Positions 61,414-64,000 of a stretch of DNA of 64,000 nt are shown in pieces. The notes beneath the pieces are model-generated. The model was not told where the DNA came from, ran no database searches, and worked only from the letters and a program-made list of their open reading frames with translations. This DNA comes from Phaeosaccion multiseriatum (taxonomy: Eukaryota; Ochrophyta, other classes). The position numbers were made by a program, and so were the translations under genes. The number at the start of each line of letters is the position of its first letter. Position 1 is the first letter of the stretch. The stretch covers positions 3,596,001-3,660,000 of the forward strand of contig OZ218954.1 in the NCBI GenBank assembly GCA_965112735.1. The letters are read 5' to 3'.

Positions 61414-61484
61414 TTCATCCGGAGGGAGTCGAACTCTCTTCATTCGAATGGCAATCGAATATAATACCGGTATACTACGGATGA
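61414..61484 (-). tRNA. tRNA-Gly(GCC)-like gene, copy 2
   Basis: Identical over all 71 nt to 61055-61125, in inverted orientation, with a T-rich sequence after its 3' end. The two copies point towards each other across a 288-bp spacer. Complete identity, when nearby spacer sequence has diverged, suggests selection or conversion. Confidence 0.55.
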
Positions 61485-61540
61485 AAGGGGTTAATGGCTG
61501 TCTATCGCCATCGGGATGAAAGACAGAGGCTTTCAGAGGC

Positions 61541-61549
61541 TATTTAAAG
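61541..61549 (+). promoter_or_regulatory. TATA-like element upstream of LITAF-B
   Basis: TATTTAAAG about 320 bp before the ATG, inside a block conserved with arm A (GAGGCTATTTAAAGCGGAG). Confidence 0.4.
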
Positions 61550-61865
61550 CGGAGAGTAAAAAGCATCCGCGCGAACAGAAATTTTTCCGAAATTTTAGAA
61601 ATTTTCAGACGCCTACTCAAATCGATCAAACCATCCAGCCATTTCTCCATTTCTCCATCCACCCAGCGTGCGTGTGTGTCCTTCTCCATTGTTGCTGCTG
61701 AAATCGCTCAGCCGCACCTTTACCTCAGCCATGCTCTTATGCGGCACTACATAAAGAAAGGGAAGGAAGGAAAGGAAAGTGGCAAGTTGCAGTAAGTCAG
61801 AGGGGACGTTACAGAAGAAAGGGGAATCGCGGCGAACGCAAAAAACAGAGTTCCACAGTTCCACC

Positions 61866-63224
<1,359 letters not shown>

Positions 63225-63422
63225 AACATTAGAGCGCGTGGCGGACGGACCGGACTTCACCTGTCGATCTTCTGGTGCCATCCGTAACGGGCTGAGTCAT
63301 GCCCTCGCTCTTCGGTGGGGAGTGGGGAGGTTCGGGGAACAAGGCCGGCGTGCAAGCTTGGTTTGCTTGTGCTTGTTTGGTCGGTCTTCGCTGCGTCGCC
63401 GCTTTCATCGTCTGTTAATTAC

Positions 63423-63548
63423 TGGATCGACCCCTGATGCGCTATCCGCTATCGCCGGCGCCAGCCGATCCGCTATCCGCTATCGGCCAGCGGCCGATAG
63501 CGCGCTATCGAGAATGTGGGCGATAGTGCGTCAGGGTTGAAATTGAAC
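63423..63548. mobile_element. Small inverted-repeat insertion in arm B, 126 bp
   Basis: Absent from the matching place in arm A, where TTAATTAC runs straight on to GGTAAGATTAG. Ends are imperfect inverted repeats (CCCCTGATGCGCTATC and, reversed, ACCCTGACGCACTATC). It is flanked by TTAC on both sides (63419-63422 and 63549-63552), a possible 4-bp duplication. The interior is full of GATAGCG and CGCTATC palindromes. Non-coding, MITE-like. Confidence 0.75.
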
Positions 63549-63586
63549 TTACAGTAAGATTAGTGATAGGGGGGGGAGAAAAGAAA

Positions 63587-63691
63587 GAGAGCTTGAAGAA
63601 ATAGGAGGAGATGAGCGAAGAGGTAGGAGGGACATAGAAAGAAGCGATTCGATGCGTCCGGGCAGCGGTAGCCGCAGGGGCAGCAAGAGAG
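63587..63691 (+). pseudogene. Fragment of the BUB1-like coding sequence
   Basis: About 105 bp match the minus strand of 57659-57762 inside exon 1 of the BUB1-like gene with a handful of differences. It reads ATAGGAGGAGATGAGCGA, then GCGATTCGATGCGTCCGGGC. It sits just outside arm B, in the order expected if the inverted duplication once reached into BUB1 and then lost about 1.1 kb. It has no start and cannot encode a functional product. Confidence 0.88.
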
Positions 63692-63840
63692 AGTGTATCG
63701 CCATCGGGATGAAGAGAGAGTGTTTTCAGAGGCTATTTTTAGTGTATCGCCATCGGGATGAAGAGAGAGTGTTTTCAGAGGCTATTTTTAAACCGGAAAG
63801 CAAAAGCATCTCCCCAAACCCCAGCCAGAGCGAACAGAGC
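63692..63840 (+). repeat. Third copy of the LITAF upstream block, with a 45-bp tandem duplication
   Basis: GTATCGCCATCGGGATGAAG...TTTTCAGAGGCTATTTTTA occurs twice in tandem (about 63696-63740 and 63741-63785). It is followed by sequence resembling the LITAF 5' flank (AAGCAAAAGCATC). It matches 61503-61580 and its inverted partner near 61000. A GTGAGT at 63847 and a CCCAG near 63930 could bound an intron of a gene continuing past the window. Confidence 0.75.
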
Positions 63841-64000
63841 CTGCAGTGAGTATTGTACACCATTTCTCTTCCTTCCCCTTCCTGCGCACATCTGCATAAC
63901 TGTGATTCCACTCTCTCCCGTCGCTCCCAGCTATGCGATACTTGCCCGTAGTAGTTTGAGGTTGGGCCGTGTTGGGCATAGCTGTTGTAATCCTCGCTTC

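Overview
This is nuclear DNA of a eukaryote with intron-rich protein genes, GT-AG introns and a very heavy load of microsatellites. Gene content (RFC5, ORC6, a BUB1-type kinase, beta-tubulin, an SPX protein, LITAF-domain proteins, an Asp/Asn beta-hydroxylase) says eukaryote but does not fix the lineage. The GC-rich, low-complexity-rich coding style would suit a unicellular protist such as a stramenopile alga; that is inference. No bacterial, plastid, mitochondrial or CRISPR features were seen.

Layout. 1-126: C-terminal tail of an ankyrin/BTB-like gene (+), followed by about 1.2 kb of uninterrupted (TCC)n. 3010-10480 (-): a secreted mosaic protein of about 15-17 exons (signal peptide, Cys-rich modules, mucin-like 15-bp repeats, beta-sandwich domains). 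11829-13937 (+): the intact ankyrin paralogue. 14245-18114 (+): RFC5. 18659-22942 (-): SPX protein. 24289-31193 (+): a large two-TM protein of unknown function. 31648-36894 (+): beta-tubulin. 37709-42678 (-): RING protein containing a fourfold exon array. 42989-43629 (+): small ABM-type protein. 45194-48975 (-): ORC6. 49187-52033 (+): Asp/Asn beta-hydroxylase. 53070-58523 (-): BUB1-like kinase. 58.9-63.7 kb: a large imperfect inverted duplication holding two head-to-head LITAF genes and two identical tRNA-Gly-like genes.

Several genes are divergent pairs with short shared upstream regions (RING/ABM about 310 bp, ORC6/hydroxylase about 211 bp, the LITAF pair). Four genes serve chromosome replication or segregation (RFC5, ORC6, BUB1-like, tubulin), but nothing shows they form a functional cluster.

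The strongest unexplained signals are two short dispersed motifs, cores GTTGGTGATA and CACTGCCATC. Each has 12 exact copies on both strands, in exons (read in different frames), introns, splice-site flanks and UTRs. The inverted duplication also carries two small inverted-repeat insertions, each present in one arm and absent from the other. Exon coordinates were set by hand from splice consensus, phase continuity and family similarity; no transcript data were used.
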